Below, piece after piece: positions 34,265 through 43,812 of a DNA stretch of 64,000 nucleotides. Under the pieces are notes generated by a model. It made no database searches and was not told the DNA's origin. It was given only the letters and a program-made list of their open reading frames with translations. How positions within the stretch are numbered: position 1 is the stretch's first letter; every line of letters begins with the position of its first letter. Both the position numbers and the translations under genes were made by a program. Origin of the DNA: Bdellovibrio bacteriovorus (GTDB lineage Bacteria > Bdellovibrionota > Bdellovibrionia > Bdellovibrionales > Bdellovibrionaceae); contig NZ_LUKD01000001.1 of assembly GCF_001592745.1 (NCBI RefSeq), forward strand, positions 751,384 to 815,383, given 5' to 3'.

Positions 34265-35314
34265 TTGCTTAAGGTTGGACAACTTTTAAAATTCGTATCT
34301 GATCTAAATCCGCAAAATACGCCCACGCGTCTGTCATTCTTCAATTTTTTGCGTGGTTTTCCTCATCCTGACGACGTTTTGACCCCAGAATTGATCGAAA
34401 TGTTTTTTAACTACTGCATGGACTACCCGCACTGGGCGTCCAATAAGCAGCAATTGGGTCATGAAGTTCAGTTTTTGTTAGAGAATTTCAATAGCTTCTA
34501 TCAGCAGAAGTTTGACTTGAGTCCCATTCGTTTCCCGCAAAACATGCAGTTGATCGAAATCGAGCATTTCCATGACTTGATTGACGCAGTCAGCTCTTAT
34601 GTTAAGACGCTTTGCGGCGAAAATGACAAGTTCCGCGTTCTTCCAGATCAGAACAAACGCGTGATCGTGATTCTTCTTCGCGAAGACAAATCTTTGGAAG
34701 TTCGCAGTTTTGATCGCAAGTTCACTTTGCGCAACGGTCAGTTGGAGCCTCTTCGCAAAGACTTGGTGCTTTACTACAACTCCGAATTGGAGTTGAGCAG
34801 CCAACACACCCACAAAATTGAAGTGGCTCCTTACATCACGGCTCAGTTCCGTGTGATGGGCGAAAAGGTCACAGGTTCTTTGCTTCGCGGGTATGTTTTT
34901 CAAAAACTTCAAGAAATGAAAAGCGAGCCTCTGGCTGAACAGACGCGCGTTTTGTTCCCGATTAAGCGCCTAGAACAGTTTTTTGTCGATCGCCGAACGG
35001 ATCCTTACTATCAGGATTTGGTCAGCCAACTTGAAAGAACTTGCGCTTTAATCCAACAGGGTGATTCTGAGGCGCTAAAATGGTCTTCCATCGTCTTGAA
35101 CAAAGCTGAAACCGCTCTCGATAATATCTTTATGGGAGACAAGCTCATGACTCTTCTTGTACGTGACCTCCGTCACGGCATTGGAGAATACGGCCGTAAG
35201 AATATCTCCTCTTCTGACCTCACTGGTGGTATATTGTCTTCACAACAATTACCCGAGGCCGATGAAGAATGTCTGAAAATAACTCCGCTCAAAGAGTTCG
35301 ACTTAATAAACTAA
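34265..35314 (+). CDS. Conserved cytoplasmic protein of unknown function
   Basis: This is a 349-residue protein (from TTG 34265) with no signal peptide or membrane helix. TTG is chosen because AAGGGGGA ends 8 bases before it; an ATG at 34229 would add 12 residues but has no ribosome-binding site. The sequence is helical and charged in the C-terminal half, with a beta-rich middle (RNGQLEPL, ELSSQHTHKIEVAPYITAQ). Its 3' end overlaps rluB by 46 bases in another frame, so the two are translationally coupled. The family is not recognised. Confidence 0.68.
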   Translation: MLKVGQLLKFVSDLNPQNTPTRLSFFNFLRGFPHPDDVLTPELIEMFFNYCMDYPHWASNKQQLGHEVQFLLENFNSFYQQKFDLSPIRFPQNMQLIEIEHFHDLIDAVSSYVKTLCGENDKFRVLPDQNKRVIVILLREDKSLEVRSFDRKFTLRNGQLEPLRKDLVLYYNSELELSSQHTHKIEVAPYITAQFRVMGEKVTGSLLRGYVFQKLQEMKSEPLAEQTRVLFPIKRLEQFFVDRRTDPYYQDLVSQLERTCALIQQGDSEALKWSSIVLNKAETALDNIFMGDKLMTLLVRDLRHGIGEYGRKNISSSDLTGGILSSQQLPEADEECLKITPLKEFDLIN

Positions 35315-36135
35315 TAGCTGATTCAGGATTAGCATCCCGTCGTCATGCCGACCGCATGATTGAAGAGGGACAAGTCACTGTAAACGGAAAGCGCGTTTAC
35401 GAGTTGGGTATCAAAGTGGATCCTACCGCAGATCGCATCATGATTGACGGTAAGCCTCTTCGCAAACCTTTGTCGCAAAAATACTACCTTGTCTTTAACA
35501 AACCCAAAGGTGTCTTGACGACAATGGATGACCCTCATGGCCGCCCGACAGTCGCTGACTACTTGGGCGAGGTGCCTGCACGCGTATTCCCTGTGGGACG
35601 TCTCGACTGGGATTCAGAGGGCATGCTTCTTCTGACGAACGATGGTGATTTTGCAAACAAAGTCATGCATCCAAAAGCTGAAGTAACAAAAACTTATCTA
35701 GTCAAACTAGATGGTCAACCGCAACCTCACCAAATCGAAAAGCTAAAAAAAGGTGTTTCGATCGTGGGTGGTCGCGTGTCGGCTCGTCACATTGAAAAGA
35801 TTAAAAAATCCGGCGACAACAAATCTGATAAATACGAGTGGTACAAAATCGTGATCACTGAAGGTAAAAACCGTCAGATTCGTCAGATGTTTGCTAAAGT
35901 CGGATTCGATGTTTTGAAACTTCAGCGTGTGGCAATTGGTCGCTTGCGTATGGGGGCTTTGAAAGCTGGCGAACTTATTTTCTTAAACGAAGTGGCTGTA
36001 GAGCGCGTCTTCTTGGCGGATGATCCGGAAGAAGTAAAACAAAAGCGCACCTACAAAGGCCGCACGGCTTCTGTTAAAAAGACGGCCAAACCCGCTTCGC
36101 GTATCCGTGTGAAAAAAGAATCTAAAGGCAAATAG
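35269..36135 (+). CDS. rluB: 23S rRNA pseudouridine synthase, RluB/RsuA family
   Basis: This 288-residue RNA-modifying enzyme has an N-terminal S4 RNA-binding domain (about 9-60), a catalytic core with the aspartate nucleophile in GRLD (Asp113), and a Lys/Arg-rich C-terminal tail (about 255-288). RluB makes pseudouridine 2605 in 23S rRNA; RsuA and RluE/F share the fold, and the S4 plus basic tail favours RluB. The ATG lies inside the end of the upstream gene. Confidence 0.85.
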   Translation: MSENNSAQRVRLNKLIADSGLASRRHADRMIEEGQVTVNGKRVYELGIKVDPTADRIMIDGKPLRKPLSQKYYLVFNKPKGVLTTMDDPHGRPTVADYLGEVPARVFPVGRLDWDSEGMLLLTNDGDFANKVMHPKAEVTKTYLVKLDGQPQPHQIEKLKKGVSIVGGRVSARHIEKIKKSGDNKSDKYEWYKIVITEGKNRQIRQMFAKVGFDVLKLQRVAIGRLRMGALKAGELIFLNEVAVERVFLADDPEEVKQKRTYKGRTASVKKTAKPASRIRVKKESKGK

Positions 36136-36138
36136 TCC

Positions 36139-37026
36139 ATGTCTTCCATAAACCCACGCTTAAGAGGCACGATTGAGATCTCTATTGCCAGCGTGGGTTT
36201 TGGATTTTTAGGTATCTTCGGTAAGTGGGCTTTTGCTTCCGGTCTTTCGGTCGGCGAATTTCTTTCTTACCGATTTACTTTAGCCGCCCTTCTGATTTGG
36301 ATCTTCCTTCTTTTATTTAAACCTCAGTGGATCAAACTTACTCGTCGTCAGACGATGATTGCCGCTCTTTTAGGGGTTTTCGGTTACGCTTTATTCTCGA
36401 CTCTTTATTTTGAAGCCATCGATGGCTTGAGTGTCACACTCGCAGCTTTATTGCTATACACCTATCCGTTTTGGGTGAATGTGTTTTCTCACTTTTTCAC
36501 TCACGATAAAATTTCAAAAAAGGAAGCGCTCTGCCTGGTAGGAGCTTCTTTGGGATTGGTGCTTTTACTTTGGGGTCATATTGAGGTTCGTAACATCTGG
36601 GCGATTGCCGCAGGATTAGGTTCGGCCATCAGTTACGCGATCTACGTGATGTTATCTGGACGATTGCAACAGGGTGTGCGACCGATTTCCTCAAGTCTTT
36701 ATGTGATCACCTTTGGTGCGATCACGCTGTCATTATTTCACCGCACGGATTATTCGCACGTACAAAGTCTGACAAGCTTTCAGGCCAGCTGCATTTTTGG
36801 TATTGCGGTTATCTGCACGATCTTGCCTTTGACCTTAGAACTCGCGGCCCTTCAAAAATTGCGCAGCAAAGAAGTCGCGCTGCTGATGATGATTGAACCT
36901 CTGACCGCAGCTATTATGGGCGCGATGATCTTTCACGAAAGCCTTAGTCTTCGTCAACTTTCTGGGGCTCTTTTAATCACCGGTTCTTTAGTCATCAATA
37001 CTTTTAGCAAGCAAGACTCACCTTAG
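36139..37026 (+). CDS. EamA/DMT family transporter
   Basis: This is a 295-residue membrane protein with about ten hydrophobic segments in two repeated halves, the layout of drug/metabolite (EamA) transporters. The second half starts near residue 150 (NIWAIAAGLGSAISYAIYVM), and the end LSLRQLSGALLITGSLVI is a typical EamA last helix. The substrate is not predictable. It follows rluB by 3 bases, probably in one operon. Confidence 0.9.
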   Translation: MSSINPRLRGTIEISIASVGFGFLGIFGKWAFASGLSVGEFLSYRFTLAALLIWIFLLLFKPQWIKLTRRQTMIAALLGVFGYALFSTLYFEAIDGLSVTLAALLLYTYPFWVNVFSHFFTHDKISKKEALCLVGASLGLVLLLWGHIEVRNIWAIAAGLGSAISYAIYVMLSGRLQQGVRPISSSLYVITFGAITLSLFHRTDYSHVQSLTSFQASCIFGIAVICTILPLTLELAALQKLRSKEVALLMMIEPLTAAIMGAMIFHESLSLRQLSGALLITGSLVINTFSKQDSP

Positions 37027-37104
37027 GCCCTTCAGAAAATCTTTAACAGCCGTTTCAATCTGAGACGAAATACTTATAGTGACGCAATATCACGTCTTTT
37101 CTCT

Positions 37105-37131
37105 TACAAAATGCTGTTAAGAATCCGATAA
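37105..37131 (+). promoter_or_regulatory. Sigma-28 (FliA)-like promoter of fibre gene 1
   Basis: TCCGATAA (37124-37131) matches the sigma-28 -10 element GCCGATAA at 7 of 8 positions, with TACAAAAT (37105-37112) at the -35 distance. The -10 ends 7 bases before the ATG at 37139, so transcription would start at about the initiation codon and the message would be leaderless. GTTAAGAATCCGATAAG is shared with fibre gene 2. Confidence 0.55.
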
Positions 37132-37138
37132 GAAAGAT

Positions 37139-40100
37139 ATGAGATCCGGAACGTCCATCACATTCATTCTCATGATTTTCTTTGTTTTTTCGGCCCACTC
37201 TTCGCCGAGAACCTTCACGTATCAAGGACGTATTCTTAAATCCGACGGAACTCCTCTTGAATACAATAATGTTAGCTTTGCCTTTGAAATTACAAACGCC
37301 TCTGGAAATTGCGTTATCTATAAAGAGCAAAGAAACAATATCAATATGCAAGGGTCCGGTGGGGTTTTCGATGTTCCCATCGGCTCGGGCGTAAAACTTT
37401 ATCCGACGACAGCCGGTTATGATTTAAGAACTGCTTTTAACAATGCGGTTTCTCATAATTGTGAAGGTGGATCGACTTATCTTCCACAAGAAGATGACAT
37501 TCGTATTCTGCGCGTGCAGTTTCATGATGGAGTCGGCTGGAAAGCGATAACTCCCAACAATGAAATTCGTGCGGTGCCATTTGCTTCCTTTGCAACATCA
37601 GCGTCTAAATTGGGCGATAAAATCGCCGATGATTTCGTTTTAAAAACATCCGTTGGTGCGTGCGCCCTGGGACAGTATCTGACTTATGATGGCACAAGTT
37701 TTTCTTGTCAAAACGACGCCGGTGGCGCGGGTATGGTTAGCGATGTGAATGTGACAGCTCCGCTGACAAAAGGTGGAACGGCTTCTATTCCAAGTCTTGG
37801 CATTTCGGTAGGCACGAGTGCGGGAACAGTCGCTGCGGGAAATGATGCGCGCTTTTTGAATGCCGAACGTCTGCGTGGAGTGAATGTGTCGTCAACACTT
37901 CCGTCCTCGGGTGGACAAGTTCTTCAATATGATGGCAGCCAATGGGGTCCGGCAGCTTTAGGAATTTCGAGTATCACGGGATTGCAAACGGCTTTAAATG
38001 ACAAAGTGGCTGTCACAATGTTTCCAACGTCTTGTTCCGCAGGACAGTCTTTGGTTTTCGTCACACCGGCAAATAAGTTTGATTGCTACAATATTCAAAT
38101 CTCTGAATCGCAAATATCAGGAACGATTTCTGGCGCAAAAATTTCTGGAAATATCACTGGAAACGCCGCAGGCTTCACGGGGAATTTGAGTGGCGATGTC
38201 ACGGGAGCCCAAGCCGCAACGGTGGTTGGAAAAATTCAAGGCGTCGACATCGATACGACAGCGCCCACCGCAGGTCAGGTTTTAAAATTTGTCGGTGGCA
38301 AGTGGACTCCGGCTGCCGATATCGGGACATCTAATGCGGTTACCAATGGCGGCAACGCAACCAATATTAAGGTCGACACCAATGCGAACCGGCCCGCGAC
38401 AGGCGCCGTCGGTGACATTTACATCGCATCAGATATCAATACCACTTTCGTGGGCTCCGGCGCCGGTTGGAATACTGTCGGTACATCCAACTTAGCTTTT
38501 ACTTCAGGAACTCTGCCTATCGCGCGCGGTGGTACAAATAGTACGACAGCTTTGACGAACAATCGCGTGATGATGTCGTCAGGCGGTGCGATTGTTGAAG
38601 CCCCTGCTTTAACTGATGGACAGCTTCTAATTGGTCGAACTGGAAATTCTCCAGTCGCCGCGAATCTTGTCGCTGGCACTGGTGTGACATTGACGAATGC
38701 GGCAGGTTCAATCACTATTTCTGCAAATGGAGGACTAGCTCCAGGCGGAACTGCTGGTGGAGACCTCAGTGGCACTTATCCAAATCCGACAGTGGCAAAA
38801 ATCCAAGGAACTTCTGTTTCAGCGACGGCCCCATCAGGAACGGGACAAGTCTTACGTTACAATGGGACGAATTATGCCGCGAATTTTTTAAGTCTTGCGG
38901 ATATTCGTTCGACAGTGACTCCAGCAAATACTATTTTTCCTTCTTCACCGTGTGCAGCAGACAAGACTCTGAACTGGTCCGTCCTGACGGATACATTCAC
39001 CTGTCAGAATATTGGAATCGCGGATTCGCAAATCACTTATGCATCTAAATCAGCGAAAACTTTCTTGGCTGCTCCTACTGGGGCTGCGGGTGCTCCGACA
39101 TTTAGAACTTTAGCTTCCACAGATTTACCCACAAGTGGCGTGACTGCCGGAACTTACACTTCAGTGACTGTTGATACTTATGGTCGAGTGACCTCTGCTT
39201 CCAATCCTACAACAGCTTCTGGATATGGCATCACAGACACCTTCGTTCAGAATGGAAATTCATTCGCAGCGGGCGCCGTCTTAGGAACAAACAATGCTCA
39301 GCCTTTGAGTTTTGAAACAAATGGCACAACTCGAATGAACATTTTATCGACGGGAAATATCGGCGTGAATGTCGCGACTCCCCTGTCACCTTTGCATGTC
39401 GACGGAATATTCATGGCTGGTGAAAACAGCGAACGCGCTATTTCATTACAACCTGATGTGAGTTCAGGATTAACCGGGGCCGCTTCTGCCGCTCAAATTC
39501 GTATTTCCGAGCCCAACTTTGATGAAGGGACTGCGGGTTCCACGTTTCTGACTCACGAGTCCGATGGATCCACCGTTTTAGGAAATACAAGAAACAATGC
39601 AGGCTTATCAAGCGTGCGTTTTGTGACGACGCCAGATGCGGGTTCACCCACGGAAAGAATGCGCATTCACTCGGATGGCTCGGTGAGCGTGGGATCAACA
39701 GCCGCTCCCGTATTTATGACGGTGAATGCCGGAGGGACTGTTGCACCTTATGTTCCAACAACGGACCGAATGGCCGTGATTGGCACTGGCAACACTGTTA
39801 TTCAAGTCACGAGTCCAAATAATGCCGCTGGTGGCATTTACTTTTCGGATCCAGAAGACCGTGATCCAGGTGGGATTTCTTACTCTCATCTTTTGAATTC
39901 CATGGCATTCAGAGTGAATGACGCCATCAACATGTATATCGACTCGAACGGCTATGTCGGGGTCGGAACAACAACACCTGGGTTTAAGTTTGAAGTCAAA
40001 GGTGGAAATGCTCAGATAACTTCTAATACCACGATGGCTAATACTGGCGCCGTCGGCGGACTTCGTATTTTCAACTCGCAGTCTTCTAATGCCGCCGACT

Positions 40101-40882
40101 ATATCAACATCGGATGGATCGGTGAAAACAAATACGGAATTCAATCCGCAGATGAACTGACCAATCGTGATCTCTTTCTTAATCCGTTCGGAGGAAAAGT
40201 CGGCATTAACACGACGGCTTCAACTCATGCGTTGACGGTCGCGGGACAAGCTTATGTCACTGATGGAGCAGGCTTTGTAGAAATTCTTTCTCGCGCAGAT
40301 TCTGCACTTAATGTCACTAATGACAATGGATCTAAGCGTGGGTTCACTGTTCATCACAACGCGACCACCCTGCTATCGCAGTTCTATTATTGTCCCGGTG
40401 GCGCCTGTACCTCGAAGATGACTTTTGATTACAACGGCAATATGTGGATAGCTGGAACTTTAACTCAGGCTTCGGACCTGCGACTGAAAACCAATATCGC
40501 ACCTCTAGAAAATAGCTTGGATAAAATTCTTTCTTTGGAAGGCGTCAGTTATGACTGGAAAAATCCTGAAGGTCGAGGCCATCAGATCGGTCTTATCGCT
40601 CAAGATGTCGAAAAGGTTTTTCCCGAGGCGGTAGAAACCAATAAAGAAGGCTGGAAGGCCGTTGCTTATCAAAACTTAGTGGCTCCTTTGATTAATGCAA
40701 TAAAAGAACTTCATGCCTTGGTTATGACTCAAAATGGGAATCAAGATCGCGCTATTGCGTCCTTGCAAGAGTCTAACGAAGTTCTGAAAGCAGAAGTTCA
40801 AAACCTTTCAGAACAGAATCGTCTGCTGAAGGACGCCCTGTGTGAATCTCATCCTCAGTCTAAGATCTGTCAAAAAAAGTAA
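37139..40882 (+). CDS. Secreted MAT-like fibre protein 1, S74 chaperone C-terminus
   Basis: This is a 1247-residue secreted protein. A signal peptide (about 1-21) leads to a conserved head domain (about 24-155) with TYQGRI, GVFDVPIG and EIRAVPFA, shared with the three other fibres of this window. A long Gly/Thr/Ser-rich shaft of phage-tail-fibre-like repeats follows (DLSGTYPNPTVAKIQG, GTNSTTALTNN, VTAGTYTSVTVDTYGRVT). From residue 1112 (SDLRLK) comes an S74 intramolecular-chaperone domain with the Ser and Lys of the self-cleavage dyad. A coiled coil and a cysteine-bearing tail end the protein. It most resembles the mosaic adhesive trimer fibres of Bdellovibrio; prey binding is inferred. Confidence 0.82.
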   Translation: MRSGTSITFILMIFFVFSAHSSPRTFTYQGRILKSDGTPLEYNNVSFAFEITNASGNCVIYKEQRNNINMQGSGGVFDVPIGSGVKLYPTTAGYDLRTAFNNAVSHNCEGGSTYLPQEDDIRILRVQFHDGVGWKAITPNNEIRAVPFASFATSASKLGDKIADDFVLKTSVGACALGQYLTYDGTSFSCQNDAGGAGMVSDVNVTAPLTKGGTASIPSLGISVGTSAGTVAAGNDARFLNAERLRGVNVSSTLPSSGGQVLQYDGSQWGPAALGISSITGLQTALNDKVAVTMFPTSCSAGQSLVFVTPANKFDCYNIQISESQISGTISGAKISGNITGNAAGFTGNLSGDVTGAQAATVVGKIQGVDIDTTAPTAGQVLKFVGGKWTPAADIGTSNAVTNGGNATNIKVDTNANRPATGAVGDIYIASDINTTFVGSGAGWNTVGTSNLAFTSGTLPIARGGTNSTTALTNNRVMMSSGGAIVEAPALTDGQLLIGRTGNSPVAANLVAGTGVTLTNAAGSITISANGGLAPGGTAGGDLSGTYPNPTVAKIQGTSVSATAPSGTGQVLRYNGTNYAANFLSLADIRSTVTPANTIFPSSPCAADKTLNWSVLTDTFTCQNIGIADSQITYASKSAKTFLAAPTGAAGAPTFRTLASTDLPTSGVTAGTYTSVTVDTYGRVTSASNPTTASGYGITDTFVQNGNSFAAGAVLGTNNAQPLSFETNGTTRMNILSTGNIGVNVATPLSPLHVDGIFMAGENSERAISLQPDVSSGLTGAASAAQIRISEPNFDEGTAGSTFLTHESDGSTVLGNTRNNAGLSSVRFVTTPDAGSPTERMRIHSDGSVSVGSTAAPVFMTVNAGGTVAPYVPTTDRMAVIGTGNTVIQVTSPNNAAGGIYFSDPEDRDPGGISYSHLLNSMAFRVNDAINMYIDSNGYVGVGTTTPGFKFEVKGGNAQITSNTTMANTGAVGGLRIFNSQSSNAADYINIGWIGENKYGIQSADELTNRDLFLNPFGGKVGINTTASTHALTVAGQAYVTDGAGFVEILSRADSALNVTNDNGSKRGFTVHHNATTLLSQFYYCPGGACTSKMTFDYNGNMWIAGTLTQASDLRLKTNIAPLENSLDKILSLEGVSYDWKNPEGRGHQIGLIAQDVEKVFPEAVETNKEGWKAVAYQNLVAPLINAIKELHALVMTQNGNQDRAIASLQESNEVLKAEVQNLSEQNRLLKDALCESHPQSKICQKK

Positions 40883-40924
40883 AAAGCTTTGCTTCACAGA
40901 AGCAACAGAATAAAATAGAGATAT

Positions 40925-41524
40925 ATGCACGTTTTCACTGTGACCTTGCTCTTAATAACCTCTGTAGCAACGGCGGAAGTTTGTCCCGACGGTCGCAAAA
41001 GTTCCGACTTCATTCAAGGTTCCTTGCAGTTTGTTCGCTGCCAGAACATTCAAAATGCTTACTTTGAAAAAGATCTTCTAAAGGGAGCGGACGCTTCTGG
41101 AAGCCATTTCTATAAAGTCGGATTCAACAAAGTAAATTTTGATAATGTTCAAATGACGTCCGTCGAGTTCCGGGAAAACACTTTTGAAAAAGTAACGGGA
41201 CTGAACTGGAATATTCAAAATTCGCGATGGATGGGTGGGATAATAAAAGACAGCCATCTATCCAAGAATCGCCTCGACGCTTCCAAGCTAGGTGGAGTTA
41301 AAATCTATCGTACGAATTTAAGCGAAACCTCATTGAAGGACACGACTTGGAGCAACTGTTATTTCGAAGACGTAAATCTGGAAGGCGCTGACCTACGCGG
41401 AGCCCGCTTCGACATGTGTGTCTTCTTAAACGTACGTATGAAGGGAGCTATATTTAATAAATTCACGAAGCTTCCCATTTCTGACGCTCAAAGATCACTT
41501 CAGGGCATGGTGTACTCTCCATGA
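40925..41524 (+). CDS. Exported pentapeptide-repeat protein
   Basis: This is a 199-residue protein with a signal peptide (about 1-17). The mature part has loose pentapeptide repeats, A(D/N)LxX-like units seen in KGADASGSHF, GGVKIYRTNLSETSL and NLEGADLRGARF, which fold as a right-handed square beta-helix. Cysteines flank the helix. It starts 42 bases after fibre gene 1 and overlaps the next gene by 4 bases (ATGA), so all three are probably one operon. The role is unknown; a scaffold or adaptor for the fibre is possible. Confidence 0.72.
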   Translation: MHVFTVTLLLITSVATAEVCPDGRKSSDFIQGSLQFVRCQNIQNAYFEKDLLKGADASGSHFYKVGFNKVNFDNVQMTSVEFRENTFEKVTGLNWNIQNSRWMGGIIKDSHLSKNRLDASKLGGVKIYRTNLSETSLKDTTWSNCYFEDVNLEGADLRGARFDMCVFLNVRMKGAIFNKFTKLPISDAQRSLQGMVYSP

Positions 41525-43812
41525 ACAAGACACAACGGCTGTACGGCTTCTTTCTGTCTTTGACCCACATTGTGACCCTTTGGTTTTGGCGGGCCTTTGA
41601 TTTCGATTACGGGCTGTCGCACAAGCTTCAGAATTTAGAATGGAATCCTTGGCCATTTATTCCTGAAGGGCACGTCTTATTTATTCAGGAACATGCGGTC
41701 GCGGTCACAAGTGCCTATATACTTCTGTCCTTTCTGACACCTTTACTGTTTCTGTTTGAAAAGCCTAAAGACCCCCTTCGTCTTGGCGCTTTCACACTGA
41801 CTCTATTCATTAAGCTCGCGATCTTTTTTTCCTCTTATGATTTTATGGGTAACTATCACTATATGGGGAACTTGTTGTTGGCCCTTTATGTGGTCTCTGG
41901 TGCCAATCTGCTTTTTTTACAGATATCATTAGCGCTTTTTTATTTCGGCGCCGGACTTTTAAAGTTCAATGCCGAATGGATCACGGGTTCAGCTCTTCTT
42001 CGCGAAACATTTTTGCAAGGATTCTGGTTACAGGCAGCCTGCGTTTACGTCATCTTGTTAGAAACAGTCTTGATCTGGTTTTTATTTGCCAAAAATAAAT
42101 ATCTTCGCCTTATTACTTTCGCCCAACTCGTTGTCTTTCATATTTTCAGCTGGCACATCGTCGGATTTTACTATCCGTCGGTGATGTTTCTATTACTGAC
42201 TGTATTTCTTCTTTATCGGCCTACGGATTTTAATTTCAAAAATAGCCTTCCGAAATTTGCACCGGTCTACTTTGCCCTGTTCTTAGCGGCTCAGCTCTAT
42301 CCAAAGCTGCTTAATAAGAATGAAGCTTTGACCGCCGAGGGAAGAATGCTTTCCTTGAATATGCTTGATGCCAAAACGGAATGCCTGGCATCGTTTGAGC
42401 TTCCAACCCAAGACGGATATTTGTACCTGGATCAACCGCTTTCTTACGCGATTCGCATCCGCTGTGATCCGTTGGTTTATTTTAACTATGCAAAAAAACT
42501 GTGCGCGCAATCTTCAGATGTCACTATCCCCAGCGTTAAGATAAACCTGAAATCACGCAAACAGACCGATTATCAAGACACATGGGTCATTCGCGACCAA
42601 GAAATGTGCGATAAAGAAATTACCTATTCGATCTTCCTAAATGATTGGGTTCACGCGAGTCACGAACTTTCTGCGCCGACATCAGCACCGGAAAAAGCTT
42701 ACTCGCATTGGCGGGAAAATCCGCAACGGACCGGAGAATCTCGTCATCTGATGAAAACATCGTTTACTACCACCTCGCTGCCCTTTCCTTTTCAGGAAAA
42801 CATTCACTCCGCGGGTAAATCCAGTCCAATAGCCTTTAAGAGTCTTTGGTTTGTAGGAAGCGACAGTGGTTCGTTGTACGCCTTTGATAATTCCTCTTTT
42901 CTTTGGAGAGATTACTTCCCGAAGCCTGTCTTTGGCTTTCATGGCTCTGGTGTGACCACCGAAGATGGAGATCTCTATCTTGGTGCTTACGACGGAATTT
43001 TGCATAAGATCCGCAGTAAAGATGGAAAACGAATCTGGTCCGTAAAGTTGGGAAGTGCGATTGGCTCTTCTCCCCTTTTGGTAAATGGTTCGCTTTACGT
43101 CGCGGTAGAAAATCTGCCTGATAGCAGCACTTTCTTTGCGCTGGATCCGCGCAATGGCGCCATCCGCTGGAGTTCAAATAAAATCAAGGGACTTGCCCAC
43201 GCTTCGCTGAGCTATCACGCCAAAAGTGATCAGGTATTTGGGGCCACTGGTGCGGGCGAAGTGATTTCCTTTCACTCGAGATCCGGAAAAGAAATGTGGC
43301 GCATAAGCGTCTCGGGAAAGATTATTTCTACGCCTCTAGTCACTGACGAAACAGTGGTCATTGTAAGTACAGAGGGAGATGTCCAAGCACTGAATGTTCG
43401 TAACGGGACCTTGCGCTGGCATCATCAGTTAAGCTCGGGATCTCGGGCCTCTCCTTCTTATCATTCTAAAGAAAATATCCTGATAGTTCCCTCTGAAAAT
43501 GGCGACATCACGGCTTTACAAGCTTCCGACGGGGCCGAGCTTTGGCGGAAGGTGAATGCCCACCTTCACGTATCGAGCGGACTCATTGCCCGTTACGGTA
43601 AGGTCGATGTGTATATAGATCAGTGCCAGGAAAAGACTTTGTGTTTTCTAAATGTGAAATCCGGTGCGGTGCTGGAATCTTATTCCTTACCCGATAGCTT
43701 TTCATCAACGCCTATGCTTAAAGAAGACGGGCTCTACATCACTCTTGATGGGTCAGCGGGCTTATGGCGCTTGGGTGAGAACGTAAAGACCGCAAAACAG
43801 TCTGCAAAGTAG
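41521..43812 (+). CDS. HTTM-like membrane protein fused to PQQ-type beta-propeller
   Basis: This is a 763-residue protein. The N-terminal half (about 1-250) has several membrane helices and the block ISLALFYFGAGLLKFNAEW, similar to the HTTM membrane domain of vitamin-K gamma-carboxylase-like proteins. A linker with cysteines (about 280-390) follows, then a PQQ-like propeller (about 410-755) with repeated blades such as GSLYAFD, GILHKIRSKDGKRIWS, DVQALNVRNGTLRWH and DITALQASDGAELWR. The propeller should lie on the periplasmic side. It is coupled to the pentapeptide gene. The last 74 bases overlap the convergent GT-C-like gene. This domain pairing is unusual; function unknown. Confidence 0.7.
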   Translation: MNKTQRLYGFFLSLTHIVTLWFWRAFDFDYGLSHKLQNLEWNPWPFIPEGHVLFIQEHAVAVTSAYILLSFLTPLLFLFEKPKDPLRLGAFTLTLFIKLAIFFSSYDFMGNYHYMGNLLLALYVVSGANLLFLQISLALFYFGAGLLKFNAEWITGSALLRETFLQGFWLQAACVYVILLETVLIWFLFAKNKYLRLITFAQLVVFHIFSWHIVGFYYPSVMFLLLTVFLLYRPTDFNFKNSLPKFAPVYFALFLAAQLYPKLLNKNEALTAEGRMLSLNMLDAKTECLASFELPTQDGYLYLDQPLSYAIRIRCDPLVYFNYAKKLCAQSSDVTIPSVKINLKSRKQTDYQDTWVIRDQEMCDKEITYSIFLNDWVHASHELSAPTSAPEKAYSHWRENPQRTGESRHLMKTSFTTTSLPFPFQENIHSAGKSSPIAFKSLWFVGSDSGSLYAFDNSSFLWRDYFPKPVFGFHGSGVTTEDGDLYLGAYDGILHKIRSKDGKRIWSVKLGSAIGSSPLLVNGSLYVAVENLPDSSTFFALDPRNGAIRWSSNKIKGLAHASLSYHAKSDQVFGATGAGEVISFHSRSGKEMWRISVSGKIISTPLVTDETVVIVSTEGDVQALNVRNGTLRWHHQLSSGSRASPSYHSKENILIVPSENGDITALQASDGAELWRKVNAHLHVSSGLIARYGKVDVYIDQCQEKTLCFLNVKSGAVLESYSLPDSFSSTPMLKEDGLYITLDGSAGLWRLGENVKTAKQSAK

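Noticed and set aside
40889-40905. TTGCTT-CACAG-AAGCAA inverted repeat after fibre gene 1
   Set aside because: The stem is short and has no T-tract, so it is not a convincing terminator; the next gene is probably in the same operon.
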